A stretch of DNA of 64,000 bases, from positions 46,423-110,422 of the forward strand of contig LVLI01000234.1 of NCBI GenBank assembly GCA_001687465.1. Reading direction: 5' to 3'. Below are positions 12,090-22,338 of this stretch, piece after piece. The position numbers and the translations under genes are program-made. The notes beneath the pieces are model-generated. The model was not told where the DNA came from, did not search any database, and worked only from the letters and a program-made list of their open reading frames with translations. The stretch is from Halocafeteria seosinensis (taxonomy: Eukaryota; Sar; Bigyra; Bicosoecida). Every line of letters starts with the position of its first letter. The stretch's first letter is position 1.

Positions 12090-12629
12090 ATGGTTGGAGA
12101 ACGCAAGGAGGGAAGGGCAGACCCAGACGTACCAAACATATATATGGTACATTTTTGGATGCGTCGCTCGCAAGAAGACGTGTTACATTGGTACCAAGGA
12201 CAATTAGGGAGCTATGAAACCATGGAAGGGAATCAGAGATTCTTTTGCCGAATGGCTGACCAATTGGAGAACGTTTTAAAACGGAGGCTGTCGGAATTCA
12301 ATCGACAACATGAAATCACTCGGCAAGTTCTGTGGGATCGGCAACATACATAATTCGATCGAGTCAGCAGAAAGGTCAGACCGTATGTGGAATTAACTAG
12401 GGAAGAAACGGCTCGTTACCGAGAGATACTCAGCAGAAATAGGAAAGCTATCGCAATGGGTCGGAAGACGGAGTCATTGCTGGAGCTATACAGTTGGAGC
12501 AAAGAGCACACAAAAAGAGGAAAGAACTTGGGCACTGTGGCTACTGCATGTACTCATGATAAAATAAACGCGAGTACATACGGACCAGTGCGAACCAAGT
12601 TTCATAACGATCACTGCAGCGACCCGTAA
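12090..12629 (+). pseudogene. Broken ORF, unknown helical protein with one in-frame TAA
   Basis: One reading frame runs from the ATG at 12090 to 12629 and is interrupted only by TAA at 12351-12353. On both sides of the stop the frame is the same. The predicted chain is rich in charged helix-formers (for example FFCRMADQLENVLKRRLSEF before the stop and REILSRNRKAIAMGRK after it). No intron with good GT-AG ends removes the stop. It may be a decaying gene, a gene with an unseen splice, or chance. The family is unknown. Confidence 0.35.
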
Positions 12630-12684
12630 TAAGGCTGCAAATCATGCTATGTGGTTCAGCCGCGTAGTTAAAGTATAGGTAGAT

Positions 12685-12702
12685 CGAGGTGTGTACACCT
12701 CG
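12685..12702. repeat. 18-bp palindrome CGAGGTGTGTACACCTCG
   Basis: Perfect 8-bp arms around a central GT, downstream of the GLUG gene (minus strand) and next to the telomere-like array. Confidence 0.6.
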
Positions 12703-12742
12703 TCCCATGTAGTTAAGTTACATCGGACATAATTTTCACAAT

Positions 12743-12763
12743 CCTAACCCTAACCCTAACCCT
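12743..12763. repeat. Short interstitial telomere-like array (CCCTAA)n
   Basis: About 3.5 units of CCCTAA, the complement of TTAGGG, lie 31 bp beyond the stop of the GLUG gene. It is too short to be a chromosome end and has unique sequence on both sides. It matches the TTAGGG type shared by many protists, fungi and animals. Confidence 0.55.
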
Positions 12764-12794
12764 CAATTAATCGTTCAAAGCTAGTTCCCAGCCG

Positions 12795-14435
12795 CTAGAC
12801 GGGTTGTTTACCGTTAGTAGAGTCTTGTTGCACAAACCTACATGGGCGCTGCATCGGTACCTCGCTCCTGGGCACTAGTGGGAACGCAGACTGTGATGGC
12901 GACGGAGTGGGGGCCTCGGCAGAGCTAGAATGTGAGGCGGTCCTGGAGACCGTTGGTGTTGCTGTTCCAGAGCTTGTTGCAGTTGTTGTCGAAGTTGGTG
13001 TTACCAAAGCCGAACTCGAAATGGTAGGTGTAGCGGTGCTAGTGCTTGTAGGTGATGGAGTCGGGGTCGGACAAGGCAGTTGAAAGCTCAAAATAGGCAA
13101 TCCGCGAGCATCACAGATCTCCCACGTTTCATTATCCCATTGTCTAATACCCTTATAATGGTACAGTTGACCTCTTATGTTGGCCAAATAGCCCGAATTT
13201 CCGACCATAACTAGATTGTTTTCAGGATACTCATCGTTCCCAATAATCTTTCCTGAGGTTTTGCCGCTATATACAGAATATTGAATCCAAATAATATGTC
13301 CTTTGAACTTCTTGTTAATCCCCCCTACGATTCCACCAGCATTTTGATGGAGAGTAACACCTGAGGCATACGTATTGTTAATATATACATCTCCACAATC
13401 GTTTGAACTTCCACGCCCTCGGCCACCTGTCAATGCACCTGTAATCCCTCCTGCTCTACGACCAGCAATATCTCCTCGTGTATAACAATCAATAATATGT
13501 ACTTCACCTCGAGAACTAGCTGCCCTGTATCCGGTAATCCCACCACCACCGTATGCATATATCCGTCCAGTACTAGAACATTCTTGTATGTGAACGAATC
13601 CATTCTCGTTACCAGCCCATGAACCTACAATACCACCGCTGCCAACGGCACCGGAAATAATATCTCCAGTTGAATAGGATTGCGATATAGACAATTGACC
13701 GTTGTATATACCAGCACTAAATCCGCAAATACCACCTGCTTGTTTTTCCATATCTCCAGTTGAATAACATCGGGATATATCGGCAATTCCATTTCGTCCG
13801 ACACCGAATCCTGCTATCCCTCCTGCCGCATTTCCTCTCATTTTCCCGGTCGAATAGGAACTTGATACACTAATTTGACCCCACTCACCAGAGTTAGCAC
13901 CACATATACCACCTGCCCAACGATGCGTGATATCTCCTGTGGAGCTACATGAATGAACAACAAAATACTTCTGGTCTTGGCGAACAATAAATCCGCCTTT
14001 CTCCGCAATAGTCCCATTCCTGACATGGACGTTCCGTATTACAGGAGCTGTATCAAGTGTTGTAACGTCGTCTTTAATTCTAATCAACCCTTGGAAACCA
14101 CTAATACACCTCAAGTCAATAATATTGGTAGTATTTCCCTCATTATTAGCTTGGTCCCCGCCCCCTTCAAATGCCTCATTCGCACCCAAGGAAATGTGAA
14201 AATGGGCTTTATAACCATGATCTCGCCAGTTCAGTACACTACAGTTCATCTGAAATAAGTTTAGTTTGCGAGTATAATTGAAACAGGGCTCCAGCCCATT
14301 GATAATATTCCCTCGAAGATCGCTGGCTTCGAAGCAAAGGACAAATGTCTTCAGCGACAGTAGCACCACAACTAATGAAGCAGGTTGAAAGAAGCAGCGA
14401 GTCGATTTCTGGCGTATTCCGTAGTAGCAAAGCAT
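12795..14435 (-). CDS. Secreted GLUG-like beta-helix repeat protein with S/T/P-rich tail
   Basis: From the ATG at 14435 this gives 546 residues. The N-terminus (MLCYYGIRQ...) has a hydrophobic stretch of about 18 residues fitting a signal peptide. Next is a Cys-containing head of about 120 residues with APVIRNVHVRNG. Then come seven to eight repeats of about 25-35 residues of the form CYSTGDI-(x)n-AGGIxG-(x)n-GxVxI. This resembles the bacterial GLUG motif (PF07581) and predicts a beta-solenoid. A W/G-P-rich closing block (NETWEICDARGLPIL) is followed by a tail of T, S, P and A typical of O-glycosylated stalks. The paralogue at 30765-32894 shares the head and repeats. A surface or extracellular adhesion role is inferred from architecture. 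The frame continues open far upstream, described in the next entry. Confidence 0.75.
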   Translation of the reverse strand: MLCYYGIRQKSTRCFFQPASLVVVLLSLKTFVLCFEASDLRGNIINGLEPCFNYTRKLNLFQMNCSVLNWRDHGYKAHFHISLGANEAFEGGGDQANNEGNTTNIIDLRCISGFQGLIRIKDDVTTLDTAPVIRNVHVRNGTIAEKGGFIVRQDQKYFVVHSCSSTGDITHRWAGGICGANSGEWGQISVSSSYSTGKMRGNAAGGIAGFGVGRNGIADISRCYSTGDMEKQAGGICGFSAGIYNGQLSISQSYSTGDIISGAVGSGGIVGSWAGNENGFVHIQECSSTGRIYAYGGGGITGYRAASSRGEVHIIDCYTRGDIAGRRAGGITGALTGGRGRGSSNDCGDVYINNTYASGVTLHQNAGGIVGGINKKFKGHIIWIQYSVYSGKTSGKIIGNDEYPENNLVMVGNSGYLANIRGQLYHYKGIRQWDNETWEICDARGLPILSFQLPCPTPTPSPTSTSTATPTISSSALVTPTSTTTATSSGTATPTVSRTASHSSSAEAPTPSPSQSAFPLVPRSEVPMQRPCRFVQQDSTNGKQPV

Positions 14436-15489
14436 GGACAACACTTCTTTTCCTCCGTGGCCAAGTCCATTTTGGATTTCTGAGCTCTCCAAGGACGTTG
14501 CGGTTTTACCACATGTACCGAGGAACGCTACAGATACAAACAGGAACAGAAACACACTCAGCGAGACTGGTAGGATGGAGACACGACACGATGCGTCAGT
14601 AGAAGAGAGTTGGCCCAGACAAATTTGATCATCGTGCCCAAGCTTTATATAGGAGAGTCCAATTGAATCTCCTGGAGATCCCTTCATTTGGGGCATGTGG
14701 CAGTAGGCAACCGCAGCGTGGATATGCGCAATGCTGGTTGTGCTACCGCAAGGGAATCTTGCATTGGCCAGCTCTGTCCATGGACTTCTAGAGACTTCAT
14801 TTAGAGCCCTTACGTGCGACTCCTCCATGCTTCCTTCCAGACAAACATTGTCGGTAGTGAATTCCCTTGGCGGAAGCGATTGAGCCAGCATGGAAATTTC
14901 GGATATTCTGCTAAGGTAACTGATTTTAGCACCATGATGGAGATCACACAGTGTTGCTTCGTTCCTGCCGACTCGAAAAATAGAAAACTCCTCCCGCCTC
15001 AAGCCAGTGGTACAATCACAAGCGCTCGTCGCCTTCCTGGCTAGACGGATCATCCCAAAGACTCTACATAGATAGCGATACCCTATGTTGCCATTGAAGG
15101 AGGCACGGAAGCGTGAAAAGCTAGCGCCAGAACTTGGTGAGCCATTTTGAGTGAGGGCGCTGGCGCTCAGGTTGAAGCGGCTGCACCATCTTTTGCGATC
15201 AGGAGGACACTCGTTCTCAATCACCTCCACATAGTCATATTGGAAGAAATGGGCGCTGCAACAACATACACATGTACGATAAAAGTCAGTTTTTCCAGCC
15301 GAAATTCTATCTCCGGTTCTCTGTGCGAGGACGCTAGGGCAGGGGACCGGGAGGGATCGGGATGCATTATCGTACTTACCAGCAGCAGCTAAATCGAACG
15401 TCATGGAAACATCCCCATATATTCGAGGCAAGCGCATAAGATAGGATGGCAGACATTGTAGCCACCAAGACCATGATAAACCGATACAT
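14436..15489 (-). CDS. Cys-rich signal-peptide module upstream of, and in frame with, the GLUG gene
   Basis: An ATG at 15489 begins a textbook signal peptide (MYRFIMVLVATMSAILSYAL). A clean intron at 15256-15379 (gtaagtacg to gttgcag) joins exon 1 (15380-15489) to an exon starting at 15255 in the frame of the GLUG gene. The spliced product reads through roughly 270 residues with about 14 Cys, then a strong membrane segment near 14513-14578. With no stop codon it enters the GLUG start at 14435. If it is one gene, the product is 856 residues with three hydrophobic segments. Alternatively it is a separate gene whose 3' intron or stop I cannot place. I recognise no family in it. Confidence 0.45.
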
Positions 15490-15943
15490 GACTCAATAAC
15501 GACAGGGTTGTTCTTTCTGCAAGCCTCGCTCACCGGTGGCAGGAGCTCGCATACCGTACCGCTACCCGGTATTTTCTATCCTGTCCCGGTTATTTAGTGT
15601 TTTGTGAGGTTGGACGATGCTGTACGTTCAATCTTGTGAGCTCTCGTTTCCCTAACGACGTTCAGCTAGAGACTCACAACAAATCAGCGACGGTATTATC
15701 TACCCGTCTACCGACTCAACAATTGCGCTTACCAGCCGGGCCGACCGACTGGTGTTGTGGGCCAACTTGTGGCCAACTTGTGGGTGGTGGTTGGTGTGGG
15801 GCCCTGTGGGCATGCCGCATGGGGAGTGGAGTCCATTGGGGACCCGGGGTGTCAAGTTGCACCCTGCGCAGCGCTGCTCTGTCACTGTCAGCCGTCATAG
15901 TTTGCTTGTGAAGTTGCTTCCAAACCACACTGATGAAGTTTTG
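15490..15943. other. Promoter-containing spacer between divergent genes
   Basis: It lies between the minus-strand Cys-rich module and the plus-strand CENP-V gene. A short direct repeat (gtggccaactt twice) occurs near 15769-15785. Nothing else was identified. Confidence 0.5.
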
Positions 15944-15988
15944 CTGTCAACAAGACACTGTCAATTGTTACAGTGGTCTTGTTGACAG
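15944..15988. repeat. Long inverted repeat (18/19-bp arms) upstream of CENP-V
   Basis: The left arm 15944-15961 and right arm 15970-15988 pair over 18 bp with one unpaired C and an 8-nt loop. It ends 55 bp before the ATG of the CENP-V gene, so it lies in the promoter or 5' leader. Confidence 0.75.
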
Positions 15989-16043
15989 TGGTACTATCTT
16001 TGCCCATGTAGCCAAGGGGAGAGCTCCTAGATAGAGGGACGTC

Positions 16044-16634
16044 ATGGCGAGGGAGCGTGAACTACGTGTCCATTCTGGAGGCTGTCATTGCGGTGTAAGT
16101 ACATAAAACATACCTTCCTCCTGTGCTGTATGTCGTCGAAGGGGTCTGACTGATGTCATGAGCATGGGCTCGTTTGCTTGTGTGTGCATGGGTGCAGAAA
16201 GTGTACTTTGAGTTCGAAGCGCCAGCACATGTGGTCGCTTGGAGCTGTAATTGCTCGATATGCGCCATGAGACGTAATGACCACATAATGGTCCCAGATT
16301 CCAAGTAAGCCCTATGGACGGAATCTGGCTATAGTTTGCTTTGCTGACGGTCAACTTTGAGTGTGCTTGGACTGTCAGATTTTATCTCAAACGCGGGCAG
16401 GACGAGCTATCTTTGTACCAATTCGGAACCCGTACGGCTAAGCACTACTTCTGCAGGAATTGTGGCATTACGAGTTTCTATAAGCCAAGGAGCAATCCTG
16501 ATGGATATGGGATTACGGCTCACTGTGTTTTTAGCAAGAACTTTGAATCTGTGGAATTCAGGACGTTTGATGGCCAAAACTGGGAGGCATGCTTTCAGCA
16601 AAGCGATATTGCGTCAATGACGAAAGAATCATAA
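16044..16634 (+). CDS. CENP-V/GFA-family zinc protein
   Basis: Three exons (16044-16094, 16198-16304, 16379-16634) give 137 residues, a full single GFA domain. The zinc-ligand pattern is complete: CHC at residues 14-16, CNCSIC in exon 2, and CRNCG in exon 3. The segments HYFCRNCGITSFYKPRSNP and GYGITAHC match the vertebrate CENP-V sequence almost residue for residue, including FC-RCG-SFYTPRSNP. GFA enzymes bind S-hydroxymethylglutathione or related thiols. Vertebrate CENP-V associates with centromeres and microtubules. Here the protein lacks the long basic N-terminus of mammalian CENP-V, so a small-molecule enzymatic role is at least as likely. Confidence 0.9.
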
Positions 16635-17628
16635 TGATAACTTTGACGTTTATTTTGGTGGTATTCAGCATGACAGAAGGATGAAATAAACTCTCAGCGA
16701 CATTCAACCTGCACTAATTGCTGGACTAACACCTAGTCCCTTGTGATTCGCGAACGAACGCTATGGCACATATAAATCTGCTTCGGGAACGATGAAGCTT
16801 CTGACGGTTTCCCGTGGAATGAAGACGATGTGCTTCGTGGAAAGATACCGTAATCCTGATCAATCAACGAGACAGTCCTCCAGAATCCTCGAACTCACCT
16901 GCACCTCCCTCGCCAGGGATGCGCATTAACCCTGCTGGCACCAACCACAACCAATGCGCACTGGCAACCTTAAAACCAGAAAATCAAGAAGACATACGGA
17001 ATTATAAGGCGCACTCTTTTCAGTTATTAAGGTTTGACAACGAAAACAACAGCGTGAATTCGCGGCTGACGGATTCGTCAGCCTTACTTACTCAAAAATA
17101 CATGGCCTTCTTGTATCGAATCGAGGCATTATCGTGAGCAGCAAGGGAATCTCACCTTGCTGCAGCTGGCAGCTTTGCTGTTTGCCTTGGTAGGGATATC
17201 CCTGCTCATACCAACCCGGTTTGCATTCGGTCACAATTTGTTCCAGTCCAGCAGCCCCCACTCAGTCAATTATTGACCAGATGTTCAATGCAAGTGAGGT
17301 CCCTGCCTACCTACCCGGCAGCCGAACCGACACGAAAATTCTCATCTCTGAGGAAACTCCATGTTGTTGTACACTTATAGCCGGATCTTGTTCACCCTTC
17401 ATTCTATACTTTAAAAAGTGTTTATTTACGCTCCCCTCACACTCCTCCACCTCCGTCGTTAGTCGATGAAGCTTAAGCTGCTCATGCCTCAGGAGCTTCA
17501 CAAGTACGTCGATGGCGAAAAGTGCTCCATTACAGCAGTGTAACAGCACTTATAGCGGTTGTTGTTGACTCAATTCGACCTGAAATCAGTAGTAATAGAC
17601 CACATTCTCTTCTTCTTTGGTGTGTGTG
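16635..17628. other. Intergenic spacer of about 1 kb, no gene supported
   Basis: Short frames at 16919-17137 and 17221-17469 show no domain or splice support. It contains the 3' end of the CENP-V gene and the promoter of the first ankyrin gene. Confidence 0.5.
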
Positions 17629-18810
17629 ATGGCGTATAGCTCCCCTCCGGCTGGCCGCCATGTCGCATATGCTTCCCAGCGACCCAGCGTGATTCTCAAT
17701 CCTGAGCAGCGGGAAATCGTCAAAAAAGCCTGTAAAACAGACGATTTCGAGGCTCTCAGCAATCTTTACGACGAGCTCCGAAACGAGCATGAGGACCTGG
17801 AATTGACGGATATTAAATTGGACGCTGTAAGACGCTGGAGAAAGAGTTATTGACCTTGTATCCGGGCGCTGATAATGACGATATGATGCAGGAAAAAGGT
17901 TCCACGCCGATCCATTTGGCCGCCGTGAATTATGAACACCATCCCCAGTTATTCAGGAATATGATGGAGTACACGGACTTTGACGCGGATGCCCAAGACC
18001 AGGTAAGCGGATTCCTGAGCGGAAAGCGAACGTTAGCACAGTCAACACCACAACGAGGAGCTGATTGCAGGATGGATGGACTATACTTCATATCGCCGCG
18101 AACGATGGGGACTTGAATTTTGTTAAGCTGTTGGTTGAGGAAACCCATGTCCACATTCGACAGAAAAATGCAGTAAGTCCTGAGATGAGTGAAGTACTTC
18201 TTGCACGTATTTGTGGGATGGCACTCCGCAGAGGGGATATACACCGGCCGAGCTGGCAAAGTACAATAGTGAATCTCCAGGGACTACTCAGCATCTTGCA
18301 AGTCAGCAAAGAGAAATTTGGGATTATCTGGAATCAATCGACTCCCGACGAAGTACGGGCCAAGACAGGCCACTATACCCCCAAAGTCCAGAGAGTATCC
18401 ACACACTGCAGCAAGTCCTTGATCAGGCAAGTCAAAAGGTGAACGAGGCAGCTCAGGCACTGGCACACTTCTTGCTAACACACTCTCCTGAGCCTACCGG
18501 TGGGACTAGCTCTGAGGAAACCGAAGAAGAGGGACAGTCGAAGGAGAAAGAAACGATAAAAAAGGAACGACCAAAGGGAACGGACGAAGGGGGACCATCA
18601 AAGGGAAAAGGGGAGGACGAAAAGGAACCACCAAAGGGAGAAGGAAAGGATGAAAAGAAACCACCAAAGGGAGAAGGAAAGGACGAAAGGGAACCGCCGA
18701 AAGAAAGAGTTGACGAAAAGGAAATTAAGAGGAAAGAAAAGGGCGAAAGCGAAAAGAAAAACACAGGAGGGAAAACAAACGGGACGAAAGACAGGGAGCC
18801 TAAAAACTAG
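17629..18810 (+). CDS. Ankyrin-repeat protein with charged C-terminal repeats, tandem paralogue 1
   Basis: Four exons (17629-17826, 17892-18002, 18071-18172, 18232-18810), all joined in phase 0, give 329 residues. Exon 1 encodes a helical cap (REIVKKACKTDDFEALSNLY) ending ELTDIKLDA. Exons 2 and 3 each encode one ankyrin repeat (GSTPIHLAAVNY, DGWTILHIAANDGDLNFVKLL). Exon 4 starts with the half repeat RGYTPAELAKY. The tail is acidic and lysine-rich, with a 33-bp unit repeated three times (18604-18702). The downstream gene is a paralogue with the same exon plan. Ankyrin repeats bind protein partners, but nothing in the sequence names the partner. ATG 17629 is the first methionine, and its N-terminal segment is not shared with the paralogue. 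Confidence 0.85.
18604..18702 (+). repeat. Three tandem 33-bp coding repeats (GEGKDEKxPPK)
   Basis: Units 18604-18636, 18637-18669 and 18670-18702 encode an 11-residue charged motif, inside the last exon of the first ankyrin gene. A repeat-length polymorphism is expected. Confidence 0.8.
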
Positions 18811-19506
18811 CAAATGGTCGCTGTGTATACGTATCATGCATCAGTGGGCAAACTGAGAAACTCCTAGGAAGTCAGAGTAGAAGAGCAAGTGGGGCATAGA
18901 GTCGCTAGTGCTCACTGAAGCGTCAACTTGCTGAATACGAACCATATGAGTATGAGGTTGCGAGCGAGGGAGATAATCCTATAGAATTGCAGCAACTAAA
19001 CCACCGAGAGAGCATGCGGTAACTAGTTGGGGGAATCAGGTGTTGCTACACAGACCGTAGCACAACTTCTGGGAATGTTGATATCCCTTTGTAGGTTTCA
19101 TGAAGCATGGATCCACTTATTAAGGATGAAAGAGATAAACACCTCATATATCTATCCACAAGTCCGTACTGGCGGCCGGCGTCGTGCCTACCTTGCCTTT
19201 CCCTTCTCATATTTCTTACTGGGCTTTTGCAAAGTAATAGACACAATTTCTCTGTATATTACCCTTCCATGTTTGTTTCTTTTGTTAAGGACGCAGGCTC
19301 ACGTTGGTCTAGGTCGCCTGGCAACTTGACTGAGAGAACTTCACGGGTGGGTGAGTAGTTCAAGAAAATTCTTGTGCGCCACTTCACAATCTGTTTGACA
19401 TCCCAGAAACAGGGGGTTTGTGGTTGTTGCCACAGCATGTCCATAGCGTTAGAACAACTACCACTGCCAGCAGGGAAAGCGAGTACGGGGGTGGTATATA
19501 GGTGTG
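18811..19506. other. Spacer between tandem ankyrin paralogues
   Basis: No supported gene or repeat. It contains the promoter of the second ankyrin gene. Confidence 0.5.
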
Positions 19507-20497
19507 ATGGCGGTCCGTAGGGTGGTGCTTGACTCGGCGCAGAGGAAAGCCGTGGCAAAAGCATTCAAGAATGACGATGCCAACGCCCTCATCAATCTCT
19601 ACTATGAGCTTCTGGATGAACATAGGGATCTGGAATTGACGGATATCAAGCTGGACATCGTAAGATTACCTCGTTGTACAATCACTCCGTCTCTAGTGTT
19701 CTGTCTACCGCGCGATTTCATGGATTTCAGGGAGATGATACCACCCCGCTGCATGTGGCTGCTATGAATTACGCAAAACATCCAAAATTGTTTGAGCAGA
19801 TGAAAACTCTGGATTTCGACCCAGATGCCCAAGATAATGTAAGTGCGAAGCTAACACGTGCATATAGTATACAGGTCCTGTCTTAGTACTTTCAATGAGT
19901 AATTCAGGATGGATGGACTATACTTCATATTGCCGCGTTTAATGGGGATATGGAGCTTGTGGAAATATTAGTACGAGATACGCACGTTCATATTCATAAG
20001 AGAAATAAAGTGAGTGATGCATGTAGTGCACCTCTCCCGGCTTCCCAGACAACGTCAACATGAGCAAACCAAAACTGAAACTGTGGTATGCTTCGCAGAG
20101 ACGTTATACAGCGGCCGAGCTGGCAAAACACTTGAGTGAAAACCCGGCGAGTACTAGAGATATCGCAATAAAGCGAAAAGCTGTATGGGACTATCTGACA
20201 TTTGTTAGAGATTCCAGGTGTCACGGAACTCCTGACGATAGCATCTGGTCTCCGCGAACTCCTTATAGAATGCGGTCTCCGCAAACTCCTACGAGCCATT
20301 TCATGTCTCACCCAGTCTATCGTGACGCAGTCATTAATTCTACAAGGCGAATGAATGCCGTGGCAACTAACCTTCTTGTGCGCTTTACGCTGGCGCACAT
20401 TGCCGAGTCCCCTCCGGGTATCACGAGGGATAGTTCTGAGAGCACCGAGGAAACAGAGGAACACGACGAAGCAGAGGAGTCAAAGAGCATGGAGTAG
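19507..20497 (+). CDS. Ankyrin-repeat protein, tandem paralogue 2
   Basis: Four exons (19507-19659, 19731-19838, 19908-20009, 20099-20497), all in phase 0, give 253 residues. The layout equals that of the upstream gene: helical cap (RKAVAKAFKNDDANALINLY...ELTDIKLDI), one repeat per exon (DTTPLHVAAMNY, DGWTILHIAAFNGDMELVEIL), then YTAAELAKH. Exon 3 is 102 bp in both genes, 34 codons, one ankyrin unit. The C-terminal tail differs: it has SPRTPYR/SPQTPTS motifs that could be proline-directed phosphosites, then an acidic end, and lacks the lysine-rich repeats. The two genes are products of local duplication with tail divergence. Confidence 0.85.
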
Positions 20498-20967
20498 AAA
20501 TAGAGAACCGCTGGTCCACAAGCTGACACGTATGGGGAATACCCTCCCCGTAGCATCACGTCACGGTGCACGTCAAAAAGTTTGTGCACTTTCATGCTGC
20601 CATTGTTCGCCCACGTGTGTGTCGCCGACGTTCACGAAGAAGACGCTCACGTGGTCCCAGTTACTTAATATAAACAGCACACGCAAATGAATGTATTTGT
20701 CGTAAATATATACTCCTATTTACGTGCCGGAAAGACTTCTTATTCCCACGACATTCGCTTCCTCAAGCTACTACAACTCCCACCGTAAGTCCCCAAGTTG
20801 AAGTTAAGTTCGTGTCACTTCAAAGAGCCATTCCCTGATACATACTATACAGTGCATTGTTGATCCATATTCGGTTGTCAGGGTTGTTCGTTCCCAAGTA
20901 CTCTTGCATGCTCTATCTGCGATAGAGTGAGCTGTCTCTAGAGAAGGAGTGAAAGCGACGCAGAACC
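20498..20967. other. Intergenic spacer, no gene seen
   Basis: About 470 bp between the second ankyrin gene and the CCDC137-like gene. No repeat or conserved frame was found. Confidence 0.5.
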
Positions 20968-22107
20968 ATGTAAGTCCTCAACTTGACGTGGAAATCGCCA
21001 CTTGAATGCTCTCTACTGTATATTATGGTTTCCTTGGCCTTCAGGGGTCGTTCTCGACGTGGGGATAGTTTGCGCCGCAAGCACAAAATTAAGGCCGTGG
21101 ACCCATTTTCGAAAGAAAATGCCGGCAAAGCAGCCCATTTGGACTTGGAATCCTTCGGGTCCGTCGGGCTGGAGAAGCCACAGCAAGGCAAAAAGAGCAA
21201 ACGCAGCGCAAGTTACGATCAAGCGCCCAAGAAAGGGGAAGATGAGGCGATTCCGTCGAAAGCAAAAATGCTCATGGGAGCAGCAGCTATGGAAGGTTTG
21301 TCATCAGGAGACATCAGTCTTGTAACCATTTGCCTATATATACGAATCAATGGTGCGCTTGCAGCCGATGAGCCCTCTTCCAAAAAACGCAAGAGCGATC
21401 AGAAGCGAAAAGATAACCCTCGACAGAAGATTGAAATGGCAGTACGTGCATGATCATAAAGCGACCTGCAGTGTCCCAGACGGTTAATGTATGGGATCTA
21501 TTGGTTGCAGAAGCGAAATGTGCAAGCCCGTCCTGGTGAATCGTTCAAACAGTATGCTAAGCGTGTTAAACAGATGGTTCGCCAAACTCTTCAGGAATCA
21601 GATAAATCAATTCGCAAGACTAGCGAGAAACGCAAAGCTCACCTGGAAAAACGCGACCAGAAGAAGAAAGAGAAGAAGCAACAGAAACAAAACTCCTCAA
21701 CGGGGCAATATAACCATGGAGTCTCTCGGAAGGATGCAGACAGTGACGACGAAGAAATACTTATGCCTCGAGATTATGTCGCATTCGGAGAACGTGTAGA
21801 AGCGCCGCCAAATCTAACGCGAAAGCCCCAGCCTCCCAAATCGCAGAAACGAGAGCGAGCCGTAGACGAGGATGGAAGTGGGTATGGCGATGAGCATCAC
21901 GAGTCCAAAGGTACAGATACTGATAAAACCTCTGAAATGGAGGCACTTCGTGCACGAGTGCAAGGTGCCTATAAGGCTATGAAACATCGAAAAGCAGAAA
22001 ACCAGCGTAAGAACCGACTGTCAGCTCAGGAAACCAACGGTGCCAAATCGAAGAAAAGGAAAACTACTGATAAGCCATTTGGCTTTTCATTTGACAGTTC
22101 GCTGTGA
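20968..22107 (+). CDS. CCDC137-like highly basic protein
   Basis: Four exons: 20968-20969 (start codon AT only), 21045-21295, 21365-21441 and 21511-22107, giving 308 residues. The family is suggested by the core RPGESFKQYAKRVKQ followed by a lysine-rich coiled segment (KRKAHLEKRDQKKKEKK), which parallels the KPGESERAFLRRV...KLDKLLRKK block of CCDC137. The N-terminus RGDSLRRKHKIKAVDPF is similarly basic. CCDC137 is a nuclear, RNA- and chromatin-associated protein. The length is close to the human protein. The first ATG is formed across the intron 20970-21044. An unspliced alternative start exists at the ATG near 21025. Convergent with the FHA gene. Confidence 0.6.
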
Positions 22108-22197
22108 GACTCGACGAAAAGAGAACCGAGGATCGCCCTAGTTTTATGAATGACTGTGAAGTGGAACCTCGGTGAACCATTCTGACCACACAGCCAC

Positions 22198-22338
22198 ACG
22201 GAAATCGCCTGGTATCATCTATGGAGTGATTCATTCCGGATTGCAAGTTTTCGTCCTGAGGACCATACGAAAATCGCCTGACATCATATATTGCAGGATT
22301 CGTTACGGATTGCGAGTTTTCGTCCTGATGACCAGAAA
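22198..22338. repeat. Tandem duplication of about 68 bp spanning the 3' end of the FHA gene
   Basis: Two diverged copies of about 68 bp share the blocks aaatcgcctg, attgc(a/g)agttttcgtcctga and gacca. The right copy contains the last codons and stop of the FHA gene (minus strand), and the left copy is its duplicate in the 3' flank. Confidence 0.7.

Noticed and set aside
15716-15928. 70-codon minus-strand frame near the CENP-V promoter
   Set aside because: It is a low-complexity His/Pro/Gln reading of a GT-rich spacer with no homologous feature.
16919-17469. Short plus-strand frames between CENP-V and the first ankyrin gene
   Set aside because: No splice pattern, domain or hydrophobic signal. 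Composition looks non-coding.
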